64,000 nucleotides of DNA from Halalkalibacter suaedae (GCF_017939705.1 NZ_JAGKSQ010000003.1:62001-126000), one strand, 5' to 3'; counted from the first letter of the stretch, positions 18,083 to 27,035 are shown. Notes: generated from the letters alone by a model not told the origin. Made by a program: numbers and translations.

Positions 18083-18931
18083 ATGGATCAACAAATGCAT
18101 TATGGCAGTGATAACAAGTATATCCCAGTAACTTCTCTAACTGATGGACTTATACAAACGATCGCTCCGGAAGTCTCCTTTCTTACCGTACAAGTTGTTA
18201 ACCTATGTATCGTCGGTAATCCAACTGAAGCTAATCAATGGTTTCTCATCGATGCCGGCATGCCGAAATCTGCAACTCGAATTCTAAACGCACTAGAAGA
18301 ACATTTCGGTACAATCCAACCACCGAAAGCAATTATTTTAACACATGGACATTTTGATCATGTTGGTGCATTAATTGAACTTACTGAAAAATGGGATGTA
18401 CCGATCTTCGCTCATGAAGCAGAATTTCCTTATTTAACTGGAGAAACAAGCTACCCTGAACCTGATCCTACAGTAGAAGGTGGACTTGTTGCGAAGATGT
18501 CCCCGCTTTTCCCTAATGAGCCAATACAAGTATCCACTCGTTTGAAGCCGCTGCCAACAGATCATAGCATACCTAGCATGTCAGAATGGAGATGGATTCA
18601 CACCCCAGGACACAGCCCTGGTCATATCTCTTTATATCGTGAAAAAGATGGTGTGCTGATTGCGGGAGATGCTTTTGTCACTGTTAAACAAGACTCACTT
18701 TATAAAGTCTTAACACAAACGAAAGAACTGAGCGGGCCTCCAAGATATTTAACAACTGACTGGGAAGCAGCCCGAGAATCAGTACAGACTCTTGAAGCAC
18801 TGAAACCAACAATGGCTATTACAGGACATGGGTTACCTATGTACGGGGTAGATCTTGAAACAAATCTAAACAAATTAGCCAATCACTTCGACGAAATAGC
18901 AAAACCTGACTACGGACGTTATGTCCATTAA
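18083..18931 (+). CDS. MBL-fold metallo-hydrolase
   Basis: 282-residue metallo-beta-lactamase-fold hydrolase. The metal-binding motif HGHFDHVG is near residue 93, the second His is in HTPGHSPGHIS, then Asp in AGDAF and a late His in TGHGLPMY. The substrate is unknown; related Bacillus proteins are annotated as lactonases, glyoxalase II-like or general hydrolases. Good site GGAGG before the ATG. First of three plus-strand genes (MBL hydrolase, DpsA-type, SspH) with 26- and 29-base gaps, so probably an operon. Confidence 0.88.
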   Translation: MDQQMHYGSDNKYIPVTSLTDGLIQTIAPEVSFLTVQVVNLCIVGNPTEANQWFLIDAGMPKSATRILNALEEHFGTIQPPKAIILTHGHFDHVGALIELTEKWDVPIFAHEAEFPYLTGETSYPEPDPTVEGGLVAKMSPLFPNEPIQVSTRLKPLPTDHSIPSMSEWRWIHTPGHSPGHISLYREKDGVLIAGDAFVTVKQDSLYKVLTQTKELSGPPRYLTTDWEAARESVQTLEALKPTMAITGHGLPMYGVDLETNLNKLANHFDEIAKPDYGRYVH

Positions 18932-18957
18932 AATCCAAAAGAGAGTAGTGAAAAACG

Positions 18958-19662
18958 ATGGAAACACATGATAATCAGGGCTTTTCTCATCAAGAATTTA
19001 AATTAGACAAAACTGGATTTAATCAAGCAATGCCTGGACACATCTCTAACCATCCAAATGATATGATTTTACGCCAACAACCGCGCACTGTCAGAAAAGA
19101 AGGTTCTGGTATTAGTCTTCCTGAAGAGACACGCCTTGAAATGGGATTGATGCTAGATGAACATCTTTGTGCACTAAATGTTGCTCTCCATCAATATACT
19201 AAGCACCATTGGCTAACAGAAGGAGCAGAATCATTTGGCAGTTTGCATCATATTCTTGATGAACATGTAGATGTAACAAAAAAGCATATCGATGATGTTG
19301 GTGAACGTGTAGCCCGACTAGGTGTTGTTCCAACAGCTCACCCTGTTACACAGCACGAAATCTCTTATATTAAGCATGAGGTCGAAGGGCGCTATACGAT
19401 GCGTGATTACCTTCGTAATGATCTTGAACACGAGCTTAAAATTCAAGGAATGATGCGTAAAACGATTTCTCGTGCACATCAATTAAATGATTTTGGAACA
19501 GTCCAAGTTCTTGAAGAGATTTTATTGAAGCGTGAGGATTTCGGTTACCATATTTGGAGTTTACTTGAGGATGATACGCTAGTGCGAGGGATGGGGCATT
19601 TGTTAGATGGAGAAAACGATATAGCATCAACCCGCCATCTAAATAATCATTTAGAACAGTAA
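18958..19662 (+). CDS. DpsA-type ferritin-like protein with N-terminal extension
   Basis: Dps/ferritin-family iron-storage and DNA-protection protein, 234 residues, about 60-70 longer than bacterial Dps because of a polar N-terminal extension (1-60). Ferroxidase ligands are present in family spacing: KHHWLTEG, SLHHILDEHVD and HIDDVGERVARLG. The late part, ending WSLLEDDTLV, resembles haloarchaeal DpsA more than E. coli-type Dps (from memory). The second gene of a group ending in a spore DNA-binding SASP, which fits DNA protection. Function inferred from the family. Confidence 0.82.
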   Translation: METHDNQGFSHQEFKLDKTGFNQAMPGHISNHPNDMILRQQPRTVRKEGSGISLPEETRLEMGLMLDEHLCALNVALHQYTKHHWLTEGAESFGSLHHILDEHVDVTKKHIDDVGERVARLGVVPTAHPVTQHEISYIKHEVEGRYTMRDYLRNDLEHELKIQGMMRKTISRAHQLNDFGTVQVLEEILLKREDFGYHIWSLLEDDTLVRGMGHLLDGENDIASTRHLNNHLEQ

Positions 19663-19691
19663 TACATCTAACCAGAAAAGGAGTGATTGAA

Positions 19692-19871
19692 TTGGAACTA
19701 AGACGAATCAAACAAATTCTGTCTTCTACAGCTGATATTGATGTTGTCTATAATGGGACATCCGTGTGGATTGATGGGTTGAATGATGATGAGCAAACGG
19801 CAACTGTTCATTTAAGAGGCCCTTTAGAAGAGCGCTCAGTTGTTGACATTGCCGAGCTAGAGGAAGTATAA
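19692..19871 (+). CDS. sspH: Small acid-soluble spore protein H
   Basis: 59-residue minor SASP of the H family. It begins MELRRIKQILSSTADIDV, then YNGTSVWIDGLNDD and a C-terminal DIAELEEV. TTG 19692 is chosen because AAGGAG lies 8 bases upstream and the length then equals B. subtilis SspH (59); GTG 19683 overlaps the ribosome site. Minor SASPs are forespore products of SigG in B. subtilis; I see no clear SigG promoter directly in front, so it may be co-transcribed with the DpsA-type gene. Confidence 0.9.
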   Translation: MELRRIKQILSSTADIDVVYNGTSVWIDGLNDDEQTATVHLRGPLEERSVVDIAELEEV

Positions 19872-19874
19872 GAA

Positions 19875-19919
19875 AGAGGGTTGTCTCAATAAGGAATCAA
19901 CCTTATGGGACAACCCTCT
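19875..19919. terminator. Hairpin terminator after sspH and the histidine kinase gene
   Basis: AGAGGGTTGTC / GACAACCCTCT with inner AATAAGG / CCTTAT pairs. It separates convergent sspH and the kinase gene; the T-run is weak on both sides. Confidence 0.75.
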
Positions 19920-19924
19920 GCTTA

Positions 19925-22078
19925 TTATTCTATATCTAACATAACTGTTACTTTAAATAAATCTCCATCAATATCGATATTTAGTGAACCATGGTGGAGA
20001 TCAATAATTGATTTAGCAATCGCTAGACCAAGTCCTGATCCATCCGTTTGTCTTGAAGAATCCCCTCGTTTAAATCGTTCTAATAACTCATCTACATTAT
20101 CCCCAAGCTCATGTTTCGTTACATTCTTGAATGTAATAATGGCTTTGGAATTGTCTTCCTTTAGAGAAATGTAAGCACGCGTATTCTCTAATGAATAATG
20201 AATAATATTTGTGATCAGATTATCAAAAACCCTCCAAATTTTCTGGCCATCTATTTTAGAATAAATTGATTGTGACGGCGAACTAATACGAAAATGTAAT
20301 GCTGACTTTTCAATAGATTCATTATGCTCAGCTAAAGCCTGCTGCAGGAGTTGTGTGATGTCTACCCGTTCTCGATTAAGTTCAATATTTCCACTGGTCA
20401 TTTTCGAGACCTCAAACAAATCATCAATGAGCATTTTCAACCGTTGAGATTTGCGATCAATAATTTGGACATAAGCTTGTCTTTCATCTTCAGCTAATTT
20501 AGAAGACTTTAGTAGTTCAGTGTAAGAAATAATTGAAGTTAACGGAGTTCGTAAATCATGGCTTACATTTGTAATCAGTTCAGTTTTAAGACGTTCACTT
20601 TTTGCTTGTTCCTTTAACGAAATCGTTACCCCTTTTTTTAATTGATTTAGATCACGAGCAAGATTTGCCATAATAGACCGGCCCTTTTCAGGTAGATCAA
20701 CTTCTATTTTTCCTCTTGCTAATTTAGAGGTATGAGCCAAAATTAAGTTAAAATCATAAATCTGTTTCGTTATAAAAAATAGAAAAGGGATAGAGACGAC
20801 TAAGATGAATAAAAAATATAAAACTGTAAGAATGGAGGAGTGAATAACCGTTATCATGCCTAAGCCCGTCAAAAAAATGACGATGATAGCTGTAAACACT
20901 TGAACTCCGAGTCTACTGTTTAAAAAAGCTCCTTTCGTCGTTTGGTACATTCTAATTATCATAGATTGTCTCAATTCATCGATAATCATTTCTGGATATC
21001 TCAGTCCATTTAACAAATCTCTCCCCTGAATAAACCAAAACGGAACTAGTACAATCAGTAAAGCTAAAGGAACAATGAAAAAATCATCATTAGTAATAAA
21101 AGACATTGTCCCGAAAAAAGCCATAAGGACAGTTACACTTACAATAAAAAATAAGATCAGTCTAAAGTCTATCGGTATTTTCCTATAAATTGGTTCCCAA
21201 CTTCCTAACGAAATTCTGGAGGTCATCGCTTGTTTTCGATTCATAAACAAACAAGCACATACAGCACCGACACTCAATGCAAATAAGCTCCAGAAAAGCA
21301 ATTGATAATTTCGATAGTTTTCGTAGGCTGGGGTAAAGGAACTTGATTCGGCGACACCAATCTTGCCTTCATATTGATTATTTTCTATGATAGGAATCAT
21401 CATTCCACTTTCTGTAGATAAATAACGATCTGGAAAAGTGAGGTACCCATCTGCAGGATATGTCCAAACAGTATGCATATCTGTCTTGGTAAATGTCTCT
21501 AAATTGGGAACATTTTTGTATACCTCCCCGGTACTCGTATTTGTTAAATGGTATAAATAATCTTGTTTCGTCTCTGAAAAATACTGTTTTTCTCCCTCAA
21601 AATGCTGAAACACTTTATCAATTTCCGCTTCTTGCTCTTTAATCATTTTTTCTCTTAAGTAGGAATCATCTTCGAAATTCTTCTTAATTTCTTCGAGCTT
21701 TCCATCTCTTTCATCAATGTAGACTTGGGCTAATGTCGCGTTACCTTCTTCCTTTGCTTGATTGATTCGTTCTATATATTGGTTTTGTATACTAATAATT
21801 TGCTCATCTAAAGTTCCGAAACGATTACGATATTCAGCCATTTCCTCAGATGTAATCTCGATATCAGCCTTCGCCTTTTCTTTTGCATCCGTTTGGATCT
21901 CAAAAATAGTTAACTGATAGAGAAATTCTTCAAAGCGTGATTGAAAATGATGAGTTTCAAAATACCCCTTGTTAAAATTCGAGGCATGAGTCATACCTGT
22001 CAAAATACCAACTATTCCACACGTCAGAAAAAGAAACCATACAAACGCTTTCGCACTATTTTTCGATTTTGTAACCAA
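19925..22078 (-). CDS. Sensor histidine kinase with extracytoplasmic coiled coil
   Basis: 717-residue membrane kinase. TM1 is at 10-30; an outer domain follows at 31-255 with a long charged coiled coil (about 65-160). Five more hydrophobic segments lie between 258 and 440, then a HAMP-like linker, HisKA with His507 in NVSHDLRTPL, N box FDNLITN (618-624) and GSGLGLAIAKS (680-690). The classical G1 box DxGxG is not evident (reads VTKHELGDN), as in some VanS/BceS-like kinases. The start is TTG 22078, with AGGTGG 9 bases before it inside the regulator gene; the genes overlap by 23 bases. The signal is unknown. Confidence 0.9.
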   Translation of the reverse strand: MVTKSKNSAKAFVWFLFLTCGIVGILTGMTHASNFNKGYFETHHFQSRFEEFLYQLTIFEIQTDAKEKAKADIEITSEEMAEYRNRFGTLDEQIISIQNQYIERINQAKEEGNATLAQVYIDERDGKLEEIKKNFEDDSYLREKMIKEQEAEIDKVFQHFEGEKQYFSETKQDYLYHLTNTSTGEVYKNVPNLETFTKTDMHTVWTYPADGYLTFPDRYLSTESGMMIPIIENNQYEGKIGVAESSSFTPAYENYRNYQLLFWSLFALSVGAVCACLFMNRKQAMTSRISLGSWEPIYRKIPIDFRLILFFIVSVTVLMAFFGTMSFITNDDFFIVPLALLIVLVPFWFIQGRDLLNGLRYPEMIIDELRQSMIIRMYQTTKGAFLNSRLGVQVFTAIIVIFLTGLGMITVIHSSILTVLYFLFILVVSIPFLFFITKQIYDFNLILAHTSKLARGKIEVDLPEKGRSIMANLARDLNQLKKGVTISLKEQAKSERLKTELITNVSHDLRTPLTSIISYTELLKSSKLAEDERQAYVQIIDRKSQRLKMLIDDLFEVSKMTSGNIELNRERVDITQLLQQALAEHNESIEKSALHFRISSPSQSIYSKIDGQKIWRVFDNLITNIIHYSLENTRAYISLKEDNSKAIITFKNVTKHELGDNVDELLERFKRGDSSRQTDGSGLGLAIAKSIIDLHHGSLNIDIDGDLFKVTVMLDIE

Positions 22079-22748
22079 CTCCCCAAACCACCTTTACAAA
22101 TCTTGGATTTTTCGGATCAATTTCTATCTTTTCTCTTATTTTTCGAATATGTACGGCCACCGTATTTTCAGCATTATAGCAAGGCTCTTTCCAAACTCGC
22201 TCATAAATTTCGTCAATTGAAAAAACCCGTCCCGCATTTGTAATTAGCAACTCAACAATACGAAACTCTATCGGTGTAAGCTTCACTAATTCTCCATTGA
22301 CTGTTACTTCTTTAGCAGCAGAATCTAAAGTTAAGCCATTTCGATCAATCATCTGTGACTGACCCTGATAATGTCCAAGCTTTACATATCTTCGTAATTG
22401 AGATTTAACGCGTGCAAGTAATTCTAATGGATTAAATGGCTTTGTTATGTAATCATCTGCTCCAATTTGCAAACCTAGTATTTTATCCGTATCTTCACTT
22501 TTGGCACTTAGAATAATAATGGGCAGATTCTTTTCCTCACGAATTTTCATCGTTGTTGCTAAACCATCAAGCCTTGGCATCATTATATCTAGGAGAATTA
22601 GGTGAACAGGATGATTATTAAGAATTTCAAGTGCTTCTATTCCATCTTGTGCCTTCAATACTTTCATTCCTTCGTTTTTCAAGTAAATATCGATTGCATT
22701 ACGAATTTCTTGATCGTCATCAACGACTAACACCACATATTCATTCAT
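22056..22748 (-). CDS. OmpR/PhoB-family response regulator
   Basis: 230-residue transcription factor paired with the kinase encoded immediately downstream. Receiver domain with acidic pocket DDD (10-12), phospho-acceptor Asp54 in LLDIMMPRLDG, Ser in LSAKSED and Lys in TKPFNP. The C-terminal winged helix contains LTPIEFRIVELLITNAGRVFS and the recognition segment NTVAVHIRKIREKI. GGAGGAGG precedes the ATG. Repeated TTAAGA motifs in front of its promoter suggest autoregulation. Confidence 0.94.
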   Translation of the reverse strand: MNEYVVLVVDDDQEIRNAIDIYLKNEGMKVLKAQDGIEALEILNNHPVHLILLDIMMPRLDGLATTMKIREEKNLPIIILSAKSEDTDKILGLQIGADDYITKPFNPLELLARVKSQLRRYVKLGHYQGQSQMIDRNGLTLDSAAKEVTVNGELVKLTPIEFRIVELLITNAGRVFSIDEIYERVWKEPCYNAENTVAVHIRKIREKIEIDPKNPRFVKVVWGVGYKIEK

Positions 22749-22771
22749 TATAAGCCTCCTCCTTTCTTTTG

Positions 22772-22838
22772 ATTATAACTCACATTGTAAACAGCAAATC
22801 TTAACTTTCTCTTTTTAAAAATCTTAAGTTTTTCTTAA
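22772..22838 (-). promoter_or_regulatory. Promoter region of the two-component operon with TTAAGA direct repeats
   Basis: On the minus strand a TATAAT (22772-22777) lies 24 bases before the start codon. Three TTAAGA copies (22799-22804, 22822-22827, 22833-22838) lie in the same orientation, spaced 23 and 11 bases, i.e. on one helix face. The nearest overlaps the -35 position. The arrangement is typical of OmpR-family binding sites; the repeat differs from the PhoP box. Confidence 0.45.
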
Positions 22839-22853
22839 TACTTTATTAAAAAG

Positions 22854-23095
22854 CGAGGCTAGGACAAAAGTGATTTAACTAATAGAAAATCCGAACAAGG
22901 ATAGTTGGCGGATAAAAAGCGCTCCTGAAATATACTTCGCTTTCCGCGGGAAGCCGGTGAGCCTCCTTGTGCTTTGCACTGCGGGGTGTCTCACCCTTGG
23001 CTTTGTGTCCCGCAGGAGTCTACGTATATTTCATCCGCTACGTGATATCTTTGTTCGGTGTTTCAGGTAAAAAAACTTTAGTTATGTCCAGTCTC
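22854..23095 (+). repeat. Type I long-hairpin repeat, copy a
   Basis: About 240 bp that folds on itself over most of its length. The outer arm GGCTAGGACAAAAGTGATTT pairs with the end ...ACTTTAGTTATGTCC; the middle arm TGAAATATACTTCGC pairs with the region containing GTATATTTCATCCGC; the inner TTTCCGCGGGA pairs with TCCCGCAGGAG. It lies between a divergent gene pair, directly in front of the DHOD-like gene. Copies b and c match it almost base by base. Confidence 0.88.
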
Positions 23096-23151
23096 TATTC
23101 ACGTATTCATATGTTAAAATGAAAATAAATCATTTGAGAGGCGGGTTTTAT

Positions 23152-24942
23152 ATGCCTGATTGGTCTTATCATGTTATATTTAAACCGCTTTTAAGAAAAC
23201 TTCCTATCTATCATTCACGCGAATTCATTCACCGTGGTATGAGTCGTATTGCTTCTATTCCTGGTGGTAAGTACTTAATTAATTTTCTTGGGCGCGAGGA
23301 AACCTCACCTAAGCTTAATAGAGAATTTCAATCAATTAGCTACATAAATGCAATCGGTCTTTCAGGTAAGGTGGACCCATTGCTTACTGGAACTAAAGCT
23401 TTTTCAAACCTAGGATTTGGCTTTCTTGAGATCGGCCCAGTCACAATACAGCCGTTGAAAGGAAATTCACCTCTAGAGAGAGACAATCGAATCCTATTTC
23501 CAACACACTGTGAAACAATTGGCCTTCAAGCAACGATAACAACACTTCAAAAACTATCCATAAAACAACCACTGATGATTCGACTCAAAGGAAATATTGA
23601 AGAACTAACAATAATGATGGAAGGCCTCTCCACGTATGCGAGTCTATTTATTGTTGAACGGGATGAGAGCATTGATCTTACTTCATTAACTACACACACA
23701 ATTAAACCTGTCTATCTCTCTATCCAATCTAGCGAGATTGACCGAAACTCCTACAGTGAAGTTGCTTCATTCTCAGGACTTGTTTTAGATTCAGAGTCTG
23801 TTGATTTAAACGAACATCTCAATGCTTTGAATTACTTAAAAGATGAAGATTATAATGGAGTCGTTGTTGTCACTGGATCGATAGAGGAGCCTCAAGATGC
23901 TTTAGATTTATTTGATGCTGGGGCTGACTTAGTTCTACTTTCAGGTGGATATATTAAAACTGGACCTGGTCTAGTTAAAAGAATAAAAGAAGCACAGCTA
24001 GCAGTACATTACCCACTTGAACCGGCTAATAATAATGGCTGGTATTCATACTGGATTTTCGGATTTTGCATACTTATCGGTGGCATCCTTGCCTTGCTGC
24101 TAAGCATGACAACGGTCATTCTTCCATATGATAGTAGCTTTCTAGAAATGGATAGAACAATGCTCATTCTTTTTAACGAGCGAATTCTACCTTTTATGGC
24201 TCACGACCGCATGACACTTGCAGGAACAATGATCTCCGGCGGGTTCCTTTATATGTTTTTGGCACGTTATGGGATAAGAATGAACCTGCTATGGACAAAA
24301 CAAGCTTCAGATTTTGCAGCCATTACGGGGTTTCTAGGTATTCTTCTATTCATTGGCTATGGTTATTTTGACTGGCTGCATCTTCTTTTTTGGCTCATTT
24401 TGTCCCCCTTCTATATTCATGGGTATAGAAAATCGAAACAGCTTAGTGGAACTTCAGTCTCGACAAATCGAAGAAACAATAAAGCTTGGAAAAAAGCATT
24501 ATATAGTCAGTTCTCCTTTGTCATTCTAGGTTTCTCTTTCGTCATTGGAGGAATAATCATCTCTATAGTCGGAGTGTCAAGTGTTTTCGTAACAACAGAT
24601 CTTCTTTATCTCTGTATGACTCCTGAGATGCTAGATGCGTTTAACGATCGATTAATTCCAGTCATAGCCCACGATCGAGCCGGGTTTGGTAGTGCATTAT
24701 TAAGTGTCGGAATCCTCGTATTAACGATTTCACTATGGGGTTTTCAGCAAGGACAGCGATGGATATGGTGGGCATATTTAATTGGGGGGCTTCCTGCTTT
24801 TATTTCAGCAATCTCCATTCACTTTTCTATTGGGTATACTACATTTATTCACCTCTTGCCTGCGTATTTCGCTGCAATTTTATATGTAATTGGATTAATA
24901 ACATCCTTTCAATTTTTTCATTTAAAAAGTGAGGTCCAGTAG
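23152..24942 (+). CDS. Degenerate dihydroorotate-dehydrogenase-like domain fused to a duplicated membrane domain
   Basis: 596-residue two-part protein; I do not know its function. The start is ATG 23152, with GAGAGGCGGG upstream. Residues 1-290 resemble class-2 PyrD: YHVIFKPLLRKLPIYHSREF, PGGKYLINFLG, LGFGFLEIGPVTIQP and a late GADLVLLSGG-x(5)-GPGLVKRI. The catalytic S-P-N-T-P-G loop and the R-M-G-F-N-N segment of PyrD are missing, so it is probably inactive as DHOD. Residues 300-590 have about eight hydrophobic segments as two repeats, each with FN-(E/D)-R-(I/L)-(L/I)-P-x-x-AHDR (341-353 and 497-509). Lies alone behind a type I repeat. Confidence 0.78.
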   Translation: MPDWSYHVIFKPLLRKLPIYHSREFIHRGMSRIASIPGGKYLINFLGREETSPKLNREFQSISYINAIGLSGKVDPLLTGTKAFSNLGFGFLEIGPVTIQPLKGNSPLERDNRILFPTHCETIGLQATITTLQKLSIKQPLMIRLKGNIEELTIMMEGLSTYASLFIVERDESIDLTSLTTHTIKPVYLSIQSSEIDRNSYSEVASFSGLVLDSESVDLNEHLNALNYLKDEDYNGVVVVTGSIEEPQDALDLFDAGADLVLLSGGYIKTGPGLVKRIKEAQLAVHYPLEPANNNGWYSYWIFGFCILIGGILALLLSMTTVILPYDSSFLEMDRTMLILFNERILPFMAHDRMTLAGTMISGGFLYMFLARYGIRMNLLWTKQASDFAAITGFLGILLFIGYGYFDWLHLLFWLILSPFYIHGYRKSKQLSGTSVSTNRRNNKAWKKALYSQFSFVILGFSFVIGGIIISIVGVSSVFVTTDLLYLCMTPEMLDAFNDRLIPVIAHDRAGFGSALLSVGILVLTISLWGFQQGQRWIWWAYLIGGLPAFISAISIHFSIGYTTFIHLLPAYFAAILYVIGLITSFQFFHLKSEVQ

Positions 24943-25010
24943 TGACACAGCTTCTCAGCTACAAAAATAGGAGTAATTTATAATGGATAAACACTCTTCA
25001 TAAGTACTTA

Positions 25011-25048
25011 AAAAGGAGTTCCGAAAATAACGATCGGAACTCCTTTTT
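25011..25048 (+). terminator. Terminator of the DHOD-like gene
   Basis: AAAAGGAGTTCCG / CGGAACTCCTTTT stem followed by T-rich sequence. The remaining 25049-25182 interval shows only a small GGAGTA/TACTCC hairpin and no gene. Confidence 0.9.
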
Positions 25049-25182
25049 ATTATCATATATCTGTTACTCTTTTCTTGACGAGGAGTACTAGCCAATACTC
25101 CTATTCTCCAAATATTCACCTAGTGTCATATGGCTTGTTTTATCTAAATAAATTCAGATAGATAATCTAACATTAAAAGAAA

Positions 25183-25219
25183 CAAAAAAAGAAAAGCAGT
25201 AGGTCGCCCTCGCTTTTCT
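25183..25219 (-). terminator. Terminator of the YycC-like gene
   Basis: GAGAAAAGC / GCTTTTC stem with a GC-rich loop followed by seven U on the minus strand (25184-25190). Confidence 0.85.
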
Positions 25220-25229
25220 CATTTTAGAT

Positions 25230-25376
25230 TTACTCTTCATTTTTGTTTTCTTTTTCTAATTCCGCTAATTTGGCAAGAAGGATATGCTGTGGCATATGCA
25301 TAATTTGCTCAAGGGGAACCTTTAATGATTCAGAAAGCTTTTGTGCTGTTTCCGCAGAAATCTGTAATGGTCTCAT
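25230..25376 (-). CDS. YycC-like small protein
   Basis: 48-residue reading frame with a strong site (AGGAGGCAAT then ATG) and its own terminator. The sequence begins MRPLQISAETAQKLSESL, then VPLEQIMHMPQHILLAKL, and ends in a charged tail. It closely resembles the YycC family of Bacillus as I remember it; the function of that family is unknown. It forms a monocistronic minus-strand unit between the DHOD-like gene and the acetyltransferase gene. Confidence 0.82.
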   Translation of the reverse strand: MRPLQISAETAQKLSESLKVPLEQIMHMPQHILLAKLAELEKENKNEE

Positions 25377-25443
25377 ATTGCCTCCTATTTGCTATCGCTT
25401 TTATATCATTTTATCATAGTTGAAATGATTCCTCTATGCACAG

Positions 25444-25941
25444 CTAAGTTAATCCGACGATCTTACTTCGTCGCTCTAACAAAATGACATCTCTCCATAT
25501 TCCATTTAATTTACCAATACGCTCTCTTTTCCCAACTTCACGAAATCCTGCCTTTTTATGAAGACTCATGCTTGCTTCATTCTCAGGATAAATGCCTGCT
25601 TGCAAAGTCCAATACCCCTTCTTTTCACTTTCCTCTATTAATTTACTAAGTAACCGTGCTCCAATCCCAAGCCCAGTATGTGCCAAGCTAATATAAATAC
25701 TGACCTCAGCTACACCAGCATACACAAATCTAGTTGAGTAGGGAAGAATCGCGATCCAGCCTACAACTCGGTCTTCTTCTCTTGCTACAAAACGGCATTC
25801 ATTCGCATACTTCCCATTCCACTCTTCCCAGGTCATTGGTTCAGTTTGAAACGTCGCATTTCCTGTTGATATCCCTTCCATATAAATGTCTAATACTTGA
25901 TCCCTATCACTATCTTTCATATTAGTAATGACCACGTTCAT
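25444..25941 (-). CDS. GNAT-family N-acetyltransferase (phosphinothricin/MnaT-like)
   Basis: 165-residue acetyl-CoA-dependent acyltransferase. Phosphinothricin-acetyltransferase-type sequences: ATFQTEPMTWEEW near residue 31, the acetyl-CoA motif HTGLGIGARLLSKLIEE, and the late NEASMSLHKKAGFREVG. Such enzymes acetylate small amines or amino-acid analogues; the native substrate cannot be told. The start is taken as ATG 25941 with AAGGTG six bases before. GTG starts nearby are possible. Confidence 0.88.
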   Translation of the reverse strand: MNVVITNMKDSDRDQVLDIYMEGISTGNATFQTEPMTWEEWNGKYANECRFVAREEDRVVGWIAILPYSTRFVYAGVAEVSIYISLAHTGLGIGARLLSKLIEESEKKGYWTLQAGIYPENEASMSLHKKAGFREVGKRERIGKLNGIWRDVILLERRSKIVGLT

Positions 25942-25999
25942 TCTCCTCACCTTGTCTTACTTGTCTCTATTGTATCAACCATTGAATATCAATCAATAA

Positions 26000-26035
26000 C
26001 AAAAAGAATGTCCTATATTTTGCTAGGACATCCTT
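26000..26035 (-). terminator. Terminator of the Gfo/Idh/MocA gene
   Basis: ATGTCCTA / TAGGACAT stem followed on the minus strand by a U-run (26001-26005). Confidence 0.8.
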
Positions 26036-26042
26036 CAACACT

Positions 26043-27035
26043 CTATAGATTTACTATTCTACCGGTCTTCATCGATTCATAGCATGCGTCAATGACTTTC
26101 ATATTCAAAATGGTTTTTTCGCCTGGATAGCTTGGATCTTGTTTTGCTAAGATCGATTCAACGATATGCTCCACTTGCTTCACGTATTGGTCAGTTGAAA
26201 TGAATTCCTCCCGCGATTGTCCATTGGCTTCGACAATGATTAATCCTTCTCCACCTTCAAATACATCTGGTCGATACGCTCTTGGTACAGTAATGACACC
26301 TTTTGTGCCGATAACCTGATAATCACTTCGATTTGTCATGTCAAAGCTGCAATCAAAAGTGGCATTAACACCGTTTTCCATTTTCATGTGCCCAAATGCT
26401 GAGATATCGATTCCATATTGTGGATCAATTTCCCCTGCTGCAAAAAGTGTTACGGGTTCAGAATCGAGAATATGACGAATGACATGCAAAGGATAGCAGC
26501 CAACATCATATAAACTTCCCCCACCCATCTTTGGATCCATACGTATGTTTGAATCACGACCTTCTAAATAAAAGGAAAAACTACCTTTTAGAAGTTTAAC
26601 TTCCCCTATTTCTCCAGAGGCAATGATTTCTTTTACTCGATTGTGTTGCTCATGAAACTGGTACATAAAGGCTTCCATAAATGTTACGTTTTGCTCTCGA
26701 CACACACGTACCATTTCCTCTGCTTGTTCAACATTAATAGCTACTGGTTTTTCGCATAAGATATGCTTCCCCTTTTTCGCAGCCTTAATGACCCACTCCT
26801 GATGAAGATGATTTGGTAGCGGGATATAAACGACATCAATATTCGGATCATCTAGTAAATCCTCATAGCTTTCATAAACGGTCGGGATATTAAATTTCTC
26901 AGCAACCTCTCCCGCTCTTCCGCTGGAGCTTGCAATAGCAGAGACAACTCCATTTTTTGAACGTTGAATAGCAGGAATTACTTGTTCCTGAGCAATATTA
27001 GCTGTACTTAAAATTCCCCATCTTAATTCTTCCAT
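26043..27035 (-). CDS. Gfo/Idh/MocA-family oxidoreductase
   Basis: 330-residue NAD(P)-dependent dehydrogenase, probably acting on a sugar or sugar alcohol. The N-terminal Rossmann fold starts RWGILSTANIAQEQVIPAI, then VYIPLPNHLHQEWVIKA and the family CEKPVAI motif near residue 93; the C-terminal domain contains GGGSLYDVGCYPLHVIR with the probable catalytic Asp and His. ATG 27035 has AGGAG 8 bases upstream (GTG 27044 overlaps it). Single gene with its own terminator and a possible CcpA site upstream. Confidence 0.9.
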   Translation of the reverse strand: MEELRWGILSTANIAQEQVIPAIQRSKNGVVSAIASSSGRAGEVAEKFNIPTVYESYEDLLDDPNIDVVYIPLPNHLHQEWVIKAAKKGKHILCEKPVAINVEQAEEMVRVCREQNVTFMEAFMYQFHEQHNRVKEIIASGEIGEVKLLKGSFSFYLEGRDSNIRMDPKMGGGSLYDVGCYPLHVIRHILDSEPVTLFAAGEIDPQYGIDISAFGHMKMENGVNATFDCSFDMTNRSDYQVIGTKGVITVPRAYRPDVFEGGEGLIIVEANGQSREEFISTDQYVKQVEHIVESILAKQDPSYPGEKTILNMKVIDACYESMKTGRIVNL

